Shown here one piece after another: positions 8,046 through 17,725 of a stretch of DNA of 64,000 nucleotides (within the stretch, counting starts at the first letter, position 1; every line of letters starts with the position of its first letter). Made by a program: the position numbers and the translations under genes. A model generated the notes under the pieces. That model had not been told where the DNA came from and ran no database searches. It saw only the letters and a program-made list of their open reading frames with translations. Source of the stretch: Paractinoplanes deccanensis (GTDB taxonomy: Bacteria; Actinomycetota; Actinomycetes; Mycobacteriales; Micromonosporaceae). The stretch lies in contig NZ_BOMI01000189.1 in assembly GCF_016862115.1 (NCBI RefSeq), forward strand, positions 1 through 64,000, read 5' to 3'.

Positions 8046-9242
8046 ATGACCGATGAGCTCACCCGCCGCTCCCTCCTCGCCGCCAGTGGTGGTCTGCTGG
8101 TGCTCGCCGCCGCGCCCGGCACCGCGCAGGCCGCCACCACGGGCGTCGCCGTCAACGGCACGCCGGTGCGCGCCACCGGCGCCGCCCGTGCGTCGGCCGT
8201 CACCCAGGGCACCACCCTCGTCCACGCCGACCTGCACAACCACACCCTCATGTCGGACGGCGACGGCGACCCCGCCCTCGCCTTCGAGTCGATGCGCTCG
8301 GCCGGCCTCGACGTGGCCGCGCTGACCGACCACACCACGCTCTTCGCGATCAACGGCCTCTCGTCGAGCGAGTGGAACCGCACCGGGCAGCTCGCCGACG
8401 CGGCCAACACCCCGGGCGTCTACACCGCCATCCGCGGCTTCGAGTGGTCCCACCCGCTGCTCGGGCACGTCAACGTCTGGTACACCGGCGGCTTCACCGA
8501 CCTGGGCGGCTCGTCCAGCATGGGCCGGCTCTACGACTGGATCACCGGCACCTCCGGCATCAGCGGCTTCAACCACCCCGGGCGCGAGGCGCTGCGCTTC
8601 AACGACTTCTCGTACGACGCGAGCATGGCCCAGCAGATGGTCGGCCTCGAGATGTTCAACCGGGGCGACGACTACCTCTTCGACGGCTGGTCGAGCGGGC
8701 AGAGCTCGCCGCTCAACGCGTGCCTGAACGCCGGCTGGCGCACCGGGCTCACCGGCGTCACCGACGAGCACGGCACCGACTGGGGCTACCCGGAGGGCAA
8801 GGGCCGCACCGGGCTCTGGGTCGCCGAGAACACCCGCAACGGCGTGCTCGAGGCGATGCGGGCGCGGCGCTTCTTCGCCACGCGCGTCAGCGGGCTGCGG
8901 CTCGACGCGGTCGCGAACGGCGTACAGATGGGCGGAAGCCTGCCCCTCACCAAGGGTGACGTGCGCTTCGCGGTCGACCTCGACCGCGGCCCGGAATGGG
9001 CCGGCAAGCCGCTGCACCTCCAGGTGCTGCGCCCCGGCACGCGCGCGCCCGAGGTCGTCGACGTGATCGAGACGACGGCCGGCGTGACCACGCAGTTCAC
9101 CGTGCCGCTCGACCGCGAGGACGGCACCTGGGTGGTCCTGCGGGTCGCCGACCCCACCCAGGCGAACGCGTCACCCGGCCCCAGCGGGCACCCCTGCAAC
9201 GACTGGGGCGTCGCGTACTCCAGTCCGTGGTGGTTGAGCTAG
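8046..9242 (+). CDS. Tat-exported CehA/McbA-like PHP-domain metallohydrolase, copy 2
   Basis: A 398-residue paralogue of the preceding gene, colinear over its whole length. It has the twin-arginine start LTRRSLLAASGG, the metal motif HADLHNHTLMSDG, VAALTDHTTLF, FNHPGRE and the shared ending CNDWGVAYSSPWWL. The start at 8046 is chosen because it places the twin-arginine motif at residue 7. The two copies differ most in the linker after the signal peptide and in the region following YTGG, so they have diverged and may prefer different substrates. The genes are 41 bases apart and probably co-transcribed. Confidence 0.8.
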   Translation: MTDELTRRSLLAASGGLLVLAAAPGTAQAATTGVAVNGTPVRATGAARASAVTQGTTLVHADLHNHTLMSDGDGDPALAFESMRSAGLDVAALTDHTTLFAINGLSSSEWNRTGQLADAANTPGVYTAIRGFEWSHPLLGHVNVWYTGGFTDLGGSSSMGRLYDWITGTSGISGFNHPGREALRFNDFSYDASMAQQMVGLEMFNRGDDYLFDGWSSGQSSPLNACLNAGWRTGLTGVTDEHGTDWGYPEGKGRTGLWVAENTRNGVLEAMRARRFFATRVSGLRLDAVANGVQMGGSLPLTKGDVRFAVDLDRGPEWAGKPLHLQVLRPGTRAPEVVDVIETTAGVTTQFTVPLDREDGTWVVLRVADPTQANASPGPSGHPCNDWGVAYSSPWWLS

Positions 9243-9279
9243 ATCTCAAGTCGCCTGCCGAGCGGCCGATAGCAGCGGT

Positions 9280-10506
9280 GTGACATCCACGGCCTCCTCG
9301 GCAGGCACCCAGCTCGTTCACGTGGGGCGCCAGCCGATCTTCGACGAGCAGGGCGACGTGTTCGCCTACGAACTGCTCTTCCGCGGCAGCATGGCGGCGG
9401 TCGCGGCAGGCCGCCAGGACACGTACGCAACGAGCACGGTGATCGTCAACGCGTTCACCGAGTTCGGCATCCGCGAGGTGGCCGGCGACCGCCTCTGCTT
9501 CATCAACCTCACCCGGGAGTTCCTCACCGGGCAGCTCGCCCTCCCGTTCGGCCCGGCACAGGTGGTGCTGGAGGTGCTGGAGACGGTGGAGATGGACGAC
9601 GAGGTCGTCGCCGGCATCACCCGGCTCGCCGAGGCCGGCTACAAGATCGCGCTGGACGACTTCGTCTGGGGCTCGGGCCACGAGCAGCTGTTCGGCATCG
9701 CCTCCTACGTGAAACTCGACCTGCTCGACGGCGACCTGAGCAACCTCGACGAGATCGTGGCCGCCTGCCGCGAACACCCGAATATCAAGATCGTCGCGGA
9801 GCGCCTGGAGACCCAGGAACAAGTCGCCATCGCCGACCGCTACGGCATGGAGCTGCGCCAGGGGTACGCCCTGAGCCACCCCCAGGTGCTGACGGTGGCG
9901 AGCCTGTCCCCCTCCCGCCTGCGCCGCCTGGAACTGGTCTCGGCGCTCAGCGCACCCGACGCCGACCTCCCCCGCATCGTCTCGATCATCGCGAGCGACC
10001 CGGCCCTGTCCCTGCGCGTGCTGCGGGCCAGCAACTCGGTGGCGGCCGGGCACGCCAACCGGGTGTCCTCGGTGCAGCAGGCGGTCGTGATGGTGGGCCT
10101 GCCGCACATCCGGCAGTGGGCGATGCTGATGGTGCTCGACGAGGTCGGCGGCGCGACGGAGGAGCACATGCTCGACGTGCTGACCCGGGCGAGGCTCTGC
10201 GAGAACGTGGCCCACTCGTTCGGGGCGCCGTCCGACGCGGCGTTCATGGCCGGAGTGATCACGGGAGTGGCGGGCGTGCTGGGCATGCCGCCGGCCGCGA
10301 TGGCCGACCAGTTCCCGCTGCATCCGCAGGTGGCGGCGGCGCTGACCAGCGGCACGGGGTCGCTGGGGCAGGTGCTCCAGGCGGTGGACGCGTACGAGCA
10401 CGGCGAATGCGGGCCCGCGGACGCCAACCTGGTCGGCGAGTACATGGACGCGGTGCGGTGGTCCACGAAGGCGCTGGACGCCACCAACCGGCTGGCGGCC
10501 GCGTAA
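9280..10506 (+). CDS. EAL-HDOD signalling protein
   Basis: A 408-residue cytoplasmic protein with an N-terminal EAL-like domain (about 12-200) and a C-terminal HDOD domain (about 205-400). The EAL motif is degenerate (VFAYELLFRG), and the usual metal ligands are not all present, so it is unlikely to hydrolyse cyclic di-GMP; it may bind it or other ligands. The HDOD half contains IVSIIASDPALSLRVLRASNS and VQQAVVMVGLPHIRQWAMLM, which are hallmark segments. This architecture (YuxH type) is frequent in actinobacteria, where its partners are unknown. The start is a GTG. It sits 37 bases after the PHP paralogue but need not share its role. Confidence 0.85.
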   Translation: MTSTASSAGTQLVHVGRQPIFDEQGDVFAYELLFRGSMAAVAAGRQDTYATSTVIVNAFTEFGIREVAGDRLCFINLTREFLTGQLALPFGPAQVVLEVLETVEMDDEVVAGITRLAEAGYKIALDDFVWGSGHEQLFGIASYVKLDLLDGDLSNLDEIVAACREHPNIKIVAERLETQEQVAIADRYGMELRQGYALSHPQVLTVASLSPSRLRRLELVSALSAPDADLPRIVSIIASDPALSLRVLRASNSVAAGHANRVSSVQQAVVMVGLPHIRQWAMLMVLDEVGGATEEHMLDVLTRARLCENVAHSFGAPSDAAFMAGVITGVAGVLGMPPAAMADQFPLHPQVAAALTSGTGSLGQVLQAVDAYEHGECGPADANLVGEYMDAVRWSTKALDATNRLAAA

Positions 10507-10515
10507 CGTCCAGCC

Positions 10516-10913
10516 ATGGATCTCGATGGGACCGTCGCCGTCGTCACCGGGGCGGGCACCCCGTGCGCTGCGACGTGACCGAACCCGGCGACCGCGAACG
10601 GCTGATCGCCCTGGCCACCGCCGCCGGCGGACCCCACGTGCTGGTCAACAACGCGGGCGGATGGACACCGGGAGCGCAATATCCGGCCGCGGCGGCCGCG
10701 GACTGGCAGCGCACGCTCTCGCTCAACCTGGGCGGGCCGATGCACCTCACCCAGCTGGCCCTCGAACCGATGGCGGCGCTGGGCGGCGGGGCGGTGCTGA
10801 ACATCGCGTCCTCGGCCGGGCTGGGCGCCGAGCCGTACGACTCGCCCGAATACGGGGCGGCGAAGGCGGGGCTGATCCGCTTCACGGCGACGCTGGGGGC
10901 TGGGCCCGCTTGA
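10516..10913 (+). pseudogene. decayed short-chain dehydrogenase gene
   Basis: The reading begins MDLDGTVAVVTGAGT, the normal start of a classical SDR, but the next codons lead to a stop at about 10578. In another frame from about 10560 the SDR resumes with VRCDVTEPGDRERL, then LVNNAGGWTPG, LNIASSAGL and YGAAKAGLIRFTATLG, and stops at 10913. About 40 residues covering the rest of the nucleotide-binding region are missing, and the C-terminal third (after the YxxxK helix) is gone. The 3' break falls within the end of the convergent sigma factor gene. It cannot make an active enzyme. Confidence 0.85.
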
Positions 10914-12033
10914 GCAGGGCGCGCCTCTCCGGGCCGTCCGGGACAGCGGCCGCCGCCCTCATAAACAGCTCGGCGGCGCGCCCCTCCTCCCCCGCCCGCG
11001 CCCGCAGATCGCCCTCGACCGCGAGCACATACCCCTCCGGCGCCCCCTCGACCTTCGCCAGCATCCCCAGCCCCACCTCCGGCCCGTAGGCGTACCCGTG
11101 CGCCACCGCCCGGTTCAGCTCCACCACCGGCGTCGGCTGCACCCGCGCCAGCTCGTCGTACCACCGCGCCGCCCGCACCCAGTCCGTCCTCTCCCCCGCG
11201 TGGCAGGCCGCTATGTGCGCCTGGATCGCGTACGCCCCTTCGACCGGCGTCCGCGCCAGGATCTCCACCGCCTCCTCGATCGCCGCGTGATCCCAGCGGG
11301 CCCGGTCCTGCCTCTCCAGCGGCACCAGCTCCCCGGCCTCGTCCCGGCGAGCGGCCCGCCGCGAGTGCTGCAACAGACACAGCGCGAGCAGCCCGGACAC
11401 CTCCGGCTCGGCGGGCATCAGCGCGGCGAGGAGCCGGGCCAGCCGGATCGCCTCGTCCGCGAAGGCCGGCTCGCCGTCGGCGTCGTAGCCGCGGGTGAAC
11501 AGCAGGTAGAGCACCGCCAGCACGCCGGGCAGGCGCTCGGCGAGCGCTTCCCCGGCGGGCACGCGGTACGGGATCCGCGCCGCCGCGATCTTCGACTTGG
11601 CTCGGGTGAGGCGGCGGGTCATGGTCGCCTCCGAGACGAGGAACGCCCGGGCTATGCCGGCGGTGGGCACACCGGCGACGGTGCGCAGCGTCAGCGCGAC
11701 GCGGGCCTCCAGCGACAGCGCGGGATGGCAGCACGTGAAGATCAGGCGTAGCCGGTCGTCGGGTGGTGCGGGCTCCCACAGCATGGCCACCTCGCGCAGC
11801 TTGCTCTCCTCCACGGCGGCGCGCCGCAGCACGTCGACGGCGCGGTTGCGGGCGACGGTCGTCAGCCAGCCGCCCGGGTTCGCGGGCACGCCGTCGCGCG
11901 GCCAGCGTTCCAGGGCGGCGGTCAGCGCGTCCTGCGCGCAGTCCTCGGCCAGCGTCCAGTCGCCCGTCACCCGGATCAGGGTCGCGACGATCCGGGTGTA
12001 CGAGTCCCTGGCGGCCTCGGCGACCTCTTGCAT
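10882..12033 (-). CDS. ECF42-type RNA polymerase sigma factor with TPR-like C-terminal extension
   Basis: A 383-residue sigma factor. Region 2 (about 1-75) includes DWTLAEDCAQDALTAAL and GWLTTVARNRAVDVLRR; region 4 (about 105-165) includes LEARVALTLRTVAGV and FLVSEATMTRRLTRAK. The remaining 200 residues are a helical, TPR-like domain typical of group ECF42, which replaces an anti-sigma factor in control. The DGPF gene transcribed just ahead of it is the hallmark partner. The last residues (AQPPASP) are encoded by DNA belonging to the decayed SDR gene, so the C-terminus has probably been altered by the same rearrangement. Confidence 0.85.
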   Translation of the reverse strand: MQEVAEAARDSYTRIVATLIRVTGDWTLAEDCAQDALTAALERWPRDGVPANPGGWLTTVARNRAVDVLRRAAVEESKLREVAMLWEPAPPDDRLRLIFTCCHPALSLEARVALTLRTVAGVPTAGIARAFLVSEATMTRRLTRAKSKIAAARIPYRVPAGEALAERLPGVLAVLYLLFTRGYDADGEPAFADEAIRLARLLAALMPAEPEVSGLLALCLLQHSRRAARRDEAGELVPLERQDRARWDHAAIEEAVEILARTPVEGAYAIQAHIAACHAGERTDWVRAARWYDELARVQPTPVVELNRAVAHGYAYGPEVGLGMLAKVEGAPEGYVLAVEGDLRARAGEEGRAAELFMRAAAAVPDGPERRALLKRAQPPASP

Positions 12034-12036
12034 CGA

Positions 12037-12369
12037 TCAGATCTCGGCAGCAAAGGGGCGCAGCTCGATGCGGCCGTTGTACGCCATCGGATGTGCCGCG
12101 GCCACGGCCAGCGCCTCGTCCAGGTCGGCGCACTCCAGGATGTCGAAGCCCACGATCACCTCCTTGGTCTCGGTGAACGGGCCGTCGGTGAGCAGCACCT
12201 CGCCGCCGCGCACCCGCACCGTGGTGGCCGCGGTGGGCGGGGCGAGGACGCTGCCGGTGACCCGGCGGCCGGAAGCGTCGTTGTCGGCCACCCAGACCTC
12301 GATGTCGGGCACCCGCGACTCGTCGGTCTCGGGCTCGGTGTCGCTGCAGACGAACATCATGTACTTCAT
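12037..12369 (-). CDS. DGPF/YCII-related protein, ECF42 partner
   Basis: A 110-residue protein of the YCII-related (dimeric alpha-beta barrel) superfamily with the diagnostic motif LLTDGPFTETKEVIVGF. Proteins of this type are almost always encoded beside ECF42 sigma factors and are transcribed by them; their chemistry is unresolved. The start at 12369 gives MKYMMFVCSD, the normal N-terminus. The sigma gene begins only 3 bases after this stop codon, so the two form an operon. Confidence 0.88.
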   Translation of the reverse strand: MKYMMFVCSDTEPETDESRVPDIEVWVADNDASGRRVTGSVLAPPTAATTVRVRGGEVLLTDGPFTETKEVIVGFDILECADLDEALAVAAAHPMAYNGRIELRPFAAEI

Positions 12370-12436
12370 CGCTGTCACTCCCTCGCGAAACGTTGTCACC
12401 AGGGTGACGAACGGGGGCACCCCCGATCGGACAGCG

Positions 12437-13345
12437 TCAGCCGGGAATGTTCATCGGAGTTGTCACCCGCACCGTCGACGAGGCGTCCCGGACCGGGCCG
12501 GGCAGCACGCCGAGGGCCTTCAGCAGCGCCCGGCAGGCCAGCCGCAGCTGGGCGCGCACGTCGTGGTGCAGCACCGCGGAGACCTTCCCCTGGCGCAGCA
12601 GGCCGGTGTTCGCCGCGTCGAGATCGTGCGCGACGAAGACGTCGTACTTGCGGCGCTCGGCGGCGAAAGCCTCGACCACGGCGGTGTTCTCGTCGCCCGC
12701 CGCCGTGGAGTAGACGGCACGCACCGCGGGGTTCGCGGCCAGCGCCTGCCGTACCTCGCCGGTCCCGGCCGCGAGCAGCCGCCTGTGCGGCGCGCGGGAC
12801 CGCATCTCCGCGTGGAAGCCCCGGGCCGCCTCGCCCACGATCAGCACGTCGCCGGCGCGGTCGGCGAGCAACTGCTCCACCAGGTACGCGGCGGTCGCGC
12901 CCGCCTCGGCCTCGTCCCCGCCGACGTGGGCGACCCGCTTGCTGGCCGGCAGGTCGGAGCCGAGCGTGACCACCGGGATGTCGAGCCGGCCGACCGCCTC
13001 GACCACCTCGGGGGTGTCCGGCGCGTCGAGGATGAGCCCGCGCGCCCGCGACCGCGCCACCCGGGAGAGGTCAGCGGCGAAGCGGGGACGCACCACGATC
13101 GGCAGCAGGCCGGGCAACTCGGCGGCGAGCGCGGCGCGCACCTGGCGCTGCCGGGGCACGACGACGTCGATCGCGACGGTGTGCTCGAACGGCGGTTCCC
13201 GCTGGTCCAGGGCGGCGATGGCGCGGTGGACGCGGCGGGCGGTGCTCTCCCGTACGCCGCCCCGGTCGTGCAGCACGCGGTCCACTGTCGCCTGACTCAG
13301 GCCGGCGCGCTCGGCGATCTCGCGGATGCGGTGCGGGTGCTTCAC
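12437..13345 (-). CDS. LacI-family regulator (compact)
   Basis: A 302-residue LacI/PurR-type repressor. The DNA-binding domain reads IREIAERAGLSQATVDRVLHDRGGV, followed by a periplasmic-binding-protein-like effector domain with GLILDAPDTPEVVEAV, HVGGDEAEAGATAAYLV and DVFVAHDLDAANTGLL. The family is usually about 340 residues; here the segments after FEHTVAIDVVV and after GEAARGFHAEMRS look shortened, an inference from the expected spacing. The core of the effector fold is still present, so it may be functional. No sugar operon adjoins it; targets are unknown. Confidence 0.8.
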   Translation of the reverse strand: MKHPHRIREIAERAGLSQATVDRVLHDRGGVRESTARRVHRAIAALDQREPPFEHTVAIDVVVPRQRQVRAALAAELPGLLPIVVRPRFAADLSRVARSRARGLILDAPDTPEVVEAVGRLDIPVVTLGSDLPASKRVAHVGGDEAEAGATAAYLVEQLLADRAGDVLIVGEAARGFHAEMRSRAPHRRLLAAGTGEVRQALAANPAVRAVYSTAAGDENTAVVEAFAAERRKYDVFVAHDLDAANTGLLRQGKVSAVLHHDVRAQLRLACRALLKALGVLPGPVRDASSTVRVTTPMNIPG

Positions 13346-13418
13346 GCCGTACAGGATGAGGGGTTTTTGAGGTCTTATGGAAGGTCTTTGATGTTTGTTC
13401 CACCCCTTGCGGGACTGG

Positions 13419-14381
13419 TCACTTGTCAGCTTGCTCCGCGATCAGGGCGACCATGCGGCGGTGCTCGTCGGCCATCGCGGCGAGGATGAGGTGACGCTGC
13501 GTGGCAGGCATGTCGGGGTTGTCGAGCAGGGCGTCGAGGTTGGCGCCGAGCCCCGCCAGCGGCGAGCTCAGGTCGGGCCCCTCCTGCTTGACGATGATCT
13601 TGGGGATCTCGACGGTCTCGGCGGCAAAAGCGGGCGGCTGCGAAACGGGCGGCTGCGAAACGGGCGGCGGCGAAACGGGCGGCGGCGAAACGGGCGGCGG
13701 CGAAACGGGCGGCGGCGAAACGGGCGGCGGCGAAACGGGCGGCGGCTCGGTCAAGGGAGCCGAGCCGCGCGCCCGGTCGAGCAGCCCGTTGAGCGTCGAC
13801 GTCAGCTCGGCCACCTCGCGCGGGCTGCTCACCTCGGGCAGGCGCTGCGACGGGTCGGCCGGGTCGAGCTCTCGCGCCGACGTCAGCAGCCGCTGGAACG
13901 GGCGCAGCATGTACCCCGTCGCGAACCAGACACCGGCCGCGCTGAGAAGGGCCGCGAGCACCACGAGCAGAACCACGATGCGCACGTTACTGCGGTGCTG
14001 CACGTCGAGGTCGCGCTGACTCATCAAAACCTGGAGTTGTACGCCGGAAGGCAGCGTCTCGCCGAGCGAGCGCCACTGCTCGTCACCGGCGCGCACCGTC
14101 GCGTAGCCCTCGGGCACCGGCAGCGGGAAGCCGGCCGGCGATCCGATCTGCTTGACCAGCTGACCGCCCCGGACCAGCCGGGCCACGAAAGAGCCGTCCG
14201 AGGCGAAGGTGCCGTCGGTCGACGCGGTGACCCGCACCCGGTCGGCGCGCGCGGAGATCTCGCGGTCGAGCGCCTCCGCGTCGCGGTTGTCGATGCGGAC
14301 CACGACAAACAGCCCGGCCACGGCCACGATGAGGGCGACCACCGCCGTGACGACGAGTGCAAGCTGGTTGCGAAGCCGCAT
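13419..14381 (-). CDS. truncated sensor histidine kinase lacking H-box His and ATPase domain
   Basis: A 320-residue membrane protein. It has an N-terminal TM helix (about 5-28), an extracytoplasmic sensor domain (about 30-125), a second TM helix (about 135-157) and a HAMP domain (about 158-210, ending STLNGLLDRARGS). Then comes a proline-rich stretch of repeated PPVSP, and finally SSPLAGLGANLDALLDNPDMP and HLILAAMADEHRRMVALIAEQ, which are the dimerisation helices of HisKA. In kinases the first of these helices begins with SHELRTPLAGL; here it reads GPDLSSPLAGL, so the phosphorylated His is missing, and the protein stops before any ATP-binding domain. It cannot autophosphorylate. No response regulator gene adjoins it. 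Confidence 0.82.
   Translation of the reverse strand: MRLRNQLALVVTAVVALIVAVAGLFVVVRIDNRDAEALDREISARADRVRVTASTDGTFASDGSFVARLVRGGQLVKQIGSPAGFPLPVPEGYATVRAGDEQWRSLGETLPSGVQLQVLMSQRDLDVQHRSNVRIVVLLVVLAALLSAAGVWFATGYMLRPFQRLLTSARELDPADPSQRLPEVSSPREVAELTSTLNGLLDRARGSAPLTEPPPVSPPPVSPPPVSPPPVSPPPVSPPPVSQPPVSQPPAFAAETVEIPKIIVKQEGPDLSSPLAGLGANLDALLDNPDMPATQRHLILAAMADEHRRMVALIAEQADK
13629..13746. repeat. 15-bp tandem repeat coding PPVSP/PPVSQ
   Basis: Seven or so copies of GAAACGGGCGGCGGC (with GCTGC variants at the left end) encode PPVSP five times and PPVSQ twice in the truncated kinase, on the minus strand. Near-identity between units suggests recent slippage and likely length variation between strains. 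Confidence 0.85.
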
Positions 14382-14424
14382 GAGTCCTACCCTGCCAGAC
14401 CGGCATTCGGTAAAGTTGTGGAGC

Positions 14425-14518
14425 CCGCGTCCGAGAGGCGCTGCGACGGACCACTGGCCTCCACCGGCAGCGGATCCGCCACGCTCGGCACGGGTTCCTG
14501 GACTCAAGGGCGCCTCCT
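14425..14518 (+). promoter_or_regulatory. S-adenosylhomocysteine (SAH) riboswitch
   Basis: The segment CCGAGAGGCGCTGCGACGG at 14431-14449 closely follows the conserved 5' core of SAH riboswitches (consensus about CCGAGGAGCGCTGCGACC). GAGGCGC at 14435-14441 can pair with GCGCCTC at 14510-14516, forming the pseudoknot that lies just before the ribosome binding site. The downstream gene is adenosylhomocysteinase, the classic target: SAH binding turns the gene on. The variable middle helix (CTGGCCTCC to GGATCCG region) is present. Assignment is by pattern, not by covariance search. Confidence 0.85.
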
Positions 14519-14540
14519 GATGAGGGAGGAGACCCTCTTC

Positions 14541-16001
<1,461 letters not shown>

Positions 16002-16006
16002 CGTCA

Positions 16007-16054
16007 CATCTTTCCCGGCCAGCGCCCTTAGCACGGGCCTGGCCGGGAAAGATG
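16007..16054 (+). terminator. perfect hairpin after ahcY that covers the next start codon
   Basis: Sixteen-base perfect arms, CATCTTTCCCGGCCAG (16007-16022) and its complement (16039-16054), around a loop that can itself pair GCCC with GGGC. It starts six bases after the ahcY stop, so it is probably the ahcY terminator. The ATG at 16052, the first possible start of the antiporter gene, lies in the 3' arm, so on read-through transcripts it would be sequestered. Confidence 0.8.
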
Positions 16055-17680
16055 AACGACGTGCATGCCGAGACCACACTTCTGCTGATCCTGGGCGGCG
16101 TCGCGCTCATCGTCGCCGTCCGGCTGATCGCCGAGAAGACGGGCCTCCCGGCCGCCGCCCTGCTGACGATCGCGGGCATCACATACGCCCTGCTGCCGGG
16201 CCCCAACGTCGAGCTCGAGCCCGAGCTCGTCATGACGTACGTGATCCCGCCCCTGCTCTACAACGCGGCTCTCGACTCGTCACTGCTCGACATCCGGCGC
16301 CACATCCGCACCGTCATCAGCCTCTCCGTGCTGCTGGTGCTGGTCACCGCCCTGCTCATCGGCTACGGCATCGACCTCTGGGTGAGCGGCGCGACCCTGG
16401 CCGCCGGTGTCGCCCTGGGCGCCGCGGTGGCACCGCCCGACCCGGTCGCCGCGCTGGCGGTCGGCCGCCGCGCCGGGCTGCCCGGCAAGCTCATCACGCT
16501 GATCCAGGGCGAGGGCCTGCTCAACGACGCGACAGCGCTGACCATCCTCACGGTCGCCATCGCGGCCGCCGAGGGCGGCGACTTCTCCGTGCCGTCGGCG
16601 GCCGGCCAGTTCTTCCTGATGGCGATCGGCGGTGTGGTCGCCGGTCTCGTGGTCGCCTTCCTCCTGCGGCAGCTGCGCCACATCCGGCAGGACCCGCTGA
16701 CCGCGAACGCGCTCTCGCTGGCCACGCCGCTCGCGGCGTACATCCTGGCCGAGTCGGTGCACGTCTCCGGTGTGCTCGCCGTGGTGGTGGCCGGCCTGAT
16801 CATCGGGCACGACTCGCCGCGCTACAGCGGCGCGGCCAGCCGCCTGCAGACCAGCGCGGTCTGGCGGCTCGTCGACTTCCTGCTCGAGGGCGTCGTCTTC
16901 CTGCTGATCGGCCAGCAGGTGCCGGCCGTGGTCCGGGAGCTGGCCAACTACGACATGTCCACGATCGTGACCGCGGTGGCGGTGACCGTCGGCGTGACGC
17001 TGATCGTCCGCCCGCTGTGGCTGATCCTCACCCAGCTCCTGCCGCGCTCGCTGCACGCCCGGCTGGGCGGCGAGGACATCGACGGCAAGCACAGCGAGCG
17101 GGCGCTGACCGGCCGCGAGGTGACCGCCCTGAGCTGGGCCGGCACCCGCGGCGTGATCAGCCTGGCGGCCATCTTCACGCTGCCCGCGTCGGTGCCCCAC
17201 CGCGACCTGCTGCACTTCTGCGCGCTGGTGGTGGTGCTGGTGACGCTGCTCGGCCAGGGTCTGACCTTCGCGCCGCTGGTGCGCATGCTGGGCCTGCGCG
17301 CCAACCACGCCGACCTGGCACGGGAGCGCAACGAGGCCCGGGCCGCGTCGGTGCGTGCCGCCCTCGACCGGCTCGACGACATCCAGGAGGAGCAGCACGA
17401 CCACGTCGAGGACCGGGCGATCGGGCACATGCGCAAGCAGCTGGAGGTCCGGCTCGAGCGCTACAGCCGGCGGCTCGACCTGCTGGAGAAGTCCGACTCC
17501 GACGAGGTGCCGACCTCGCCGGAGTACGAGGCGGCGCTCATGGTCCGGCGCAAGGTGATCGAGGCGCAGCGCGAGGAGCTGCTGCGATGGCGCGACGCCG
17601 GCAACCTGAACGACGAGAGCCTGCGGATCCTGGAGCGCGAGCTCGACCACGAGGAGCGCCTGCTGCCCGACCGGAAGTGA
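16052..17680 (+). CDS. CPA1-family sodium/proton antiporter
   Basis: A 542-residue membrane protein with about twelve helices in the first 400 residues and a long charged cytoplasmic tail. The ion-binding region shows GAAVAPPDPVAALAVGRRAG and GEGLLNDATALTI, the conserved Asp-bearing motifs of NhaP/NHE-type exchangers, plus SWAGTRGVISLAAIF in a later helix. It exchanges cytoplasmic Na+ (or K+) for protons. The tail has coiled-coil-like stretches (RLDDIQEEQHDHVEDRAIGH). The ATG at 16052 has no good ribosome binding site and is in a hairpin; GTG 16061 or ATG 16064 would also give a normal N-terminus. Confidence 0.9.
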   Translation: MNDVHAETTLLLILGGVALIVAVRLIAEKTGLPAAALLTIAGITYALLPGPNVELEPELVMTYVIPPLLYNAALDSSLLDIRRHIRTVISLSVLLVLVTALLIGYGIDLWVSGATLAAGVALGAAVAPPDPVAALAVGRRAGLPGKLITLIQGEGLLNDATALTILTVAIAAAEGGDFSVPSAAGQFFLMAIGGVVAGLVVAFLLRQLRHIRQDPLTANALSLATPLAAYILAESVHVSGVLAVVVAGLIIGHDSPRYSGAASRLQTSAVWRLVDFLLEGVVFLLIGQQVPAVVRELANYDMSTIVTAVAVTVGVTLIVRPLWLILTQLLPRSLHARLGGEDIDGKHSERALTGREVTALSWAGTRGVISLAAIFTLPASVPHRDLLHFCALVVVLVTLLGQGLTFAPLVRMLGLRANHADLARERNEARAASVRAALDRLDDIQEEQHDHVEDRAIGHMRKQLEVRLERYSRRLDLLEKSDSDEVPTSPEYEAALMVRRKVIEAQREELLRWRDAGNLNDESLRILERELDHEERLLPDRK

Positions 17681-17697
17681 AATAGACGCTAGTCGCG

Positions 17698-17725
17698 CTA
17701 CACACTTGTGCAGTAACCTACACAC
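17698..17725 (+). promoter_or_regulatory. direct repeat ahead of the TetR-ABC operon
   Basis: CTACACAC occurs at 17698-17705 and again at 17718-17725, exactly 20 bases (about two helical turns) apart, with the second copy touching the GTG start of the TetR gene. This is a plausible autoregulatory operator; the sequence alone does not prove binding. Confidence 0.45.
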
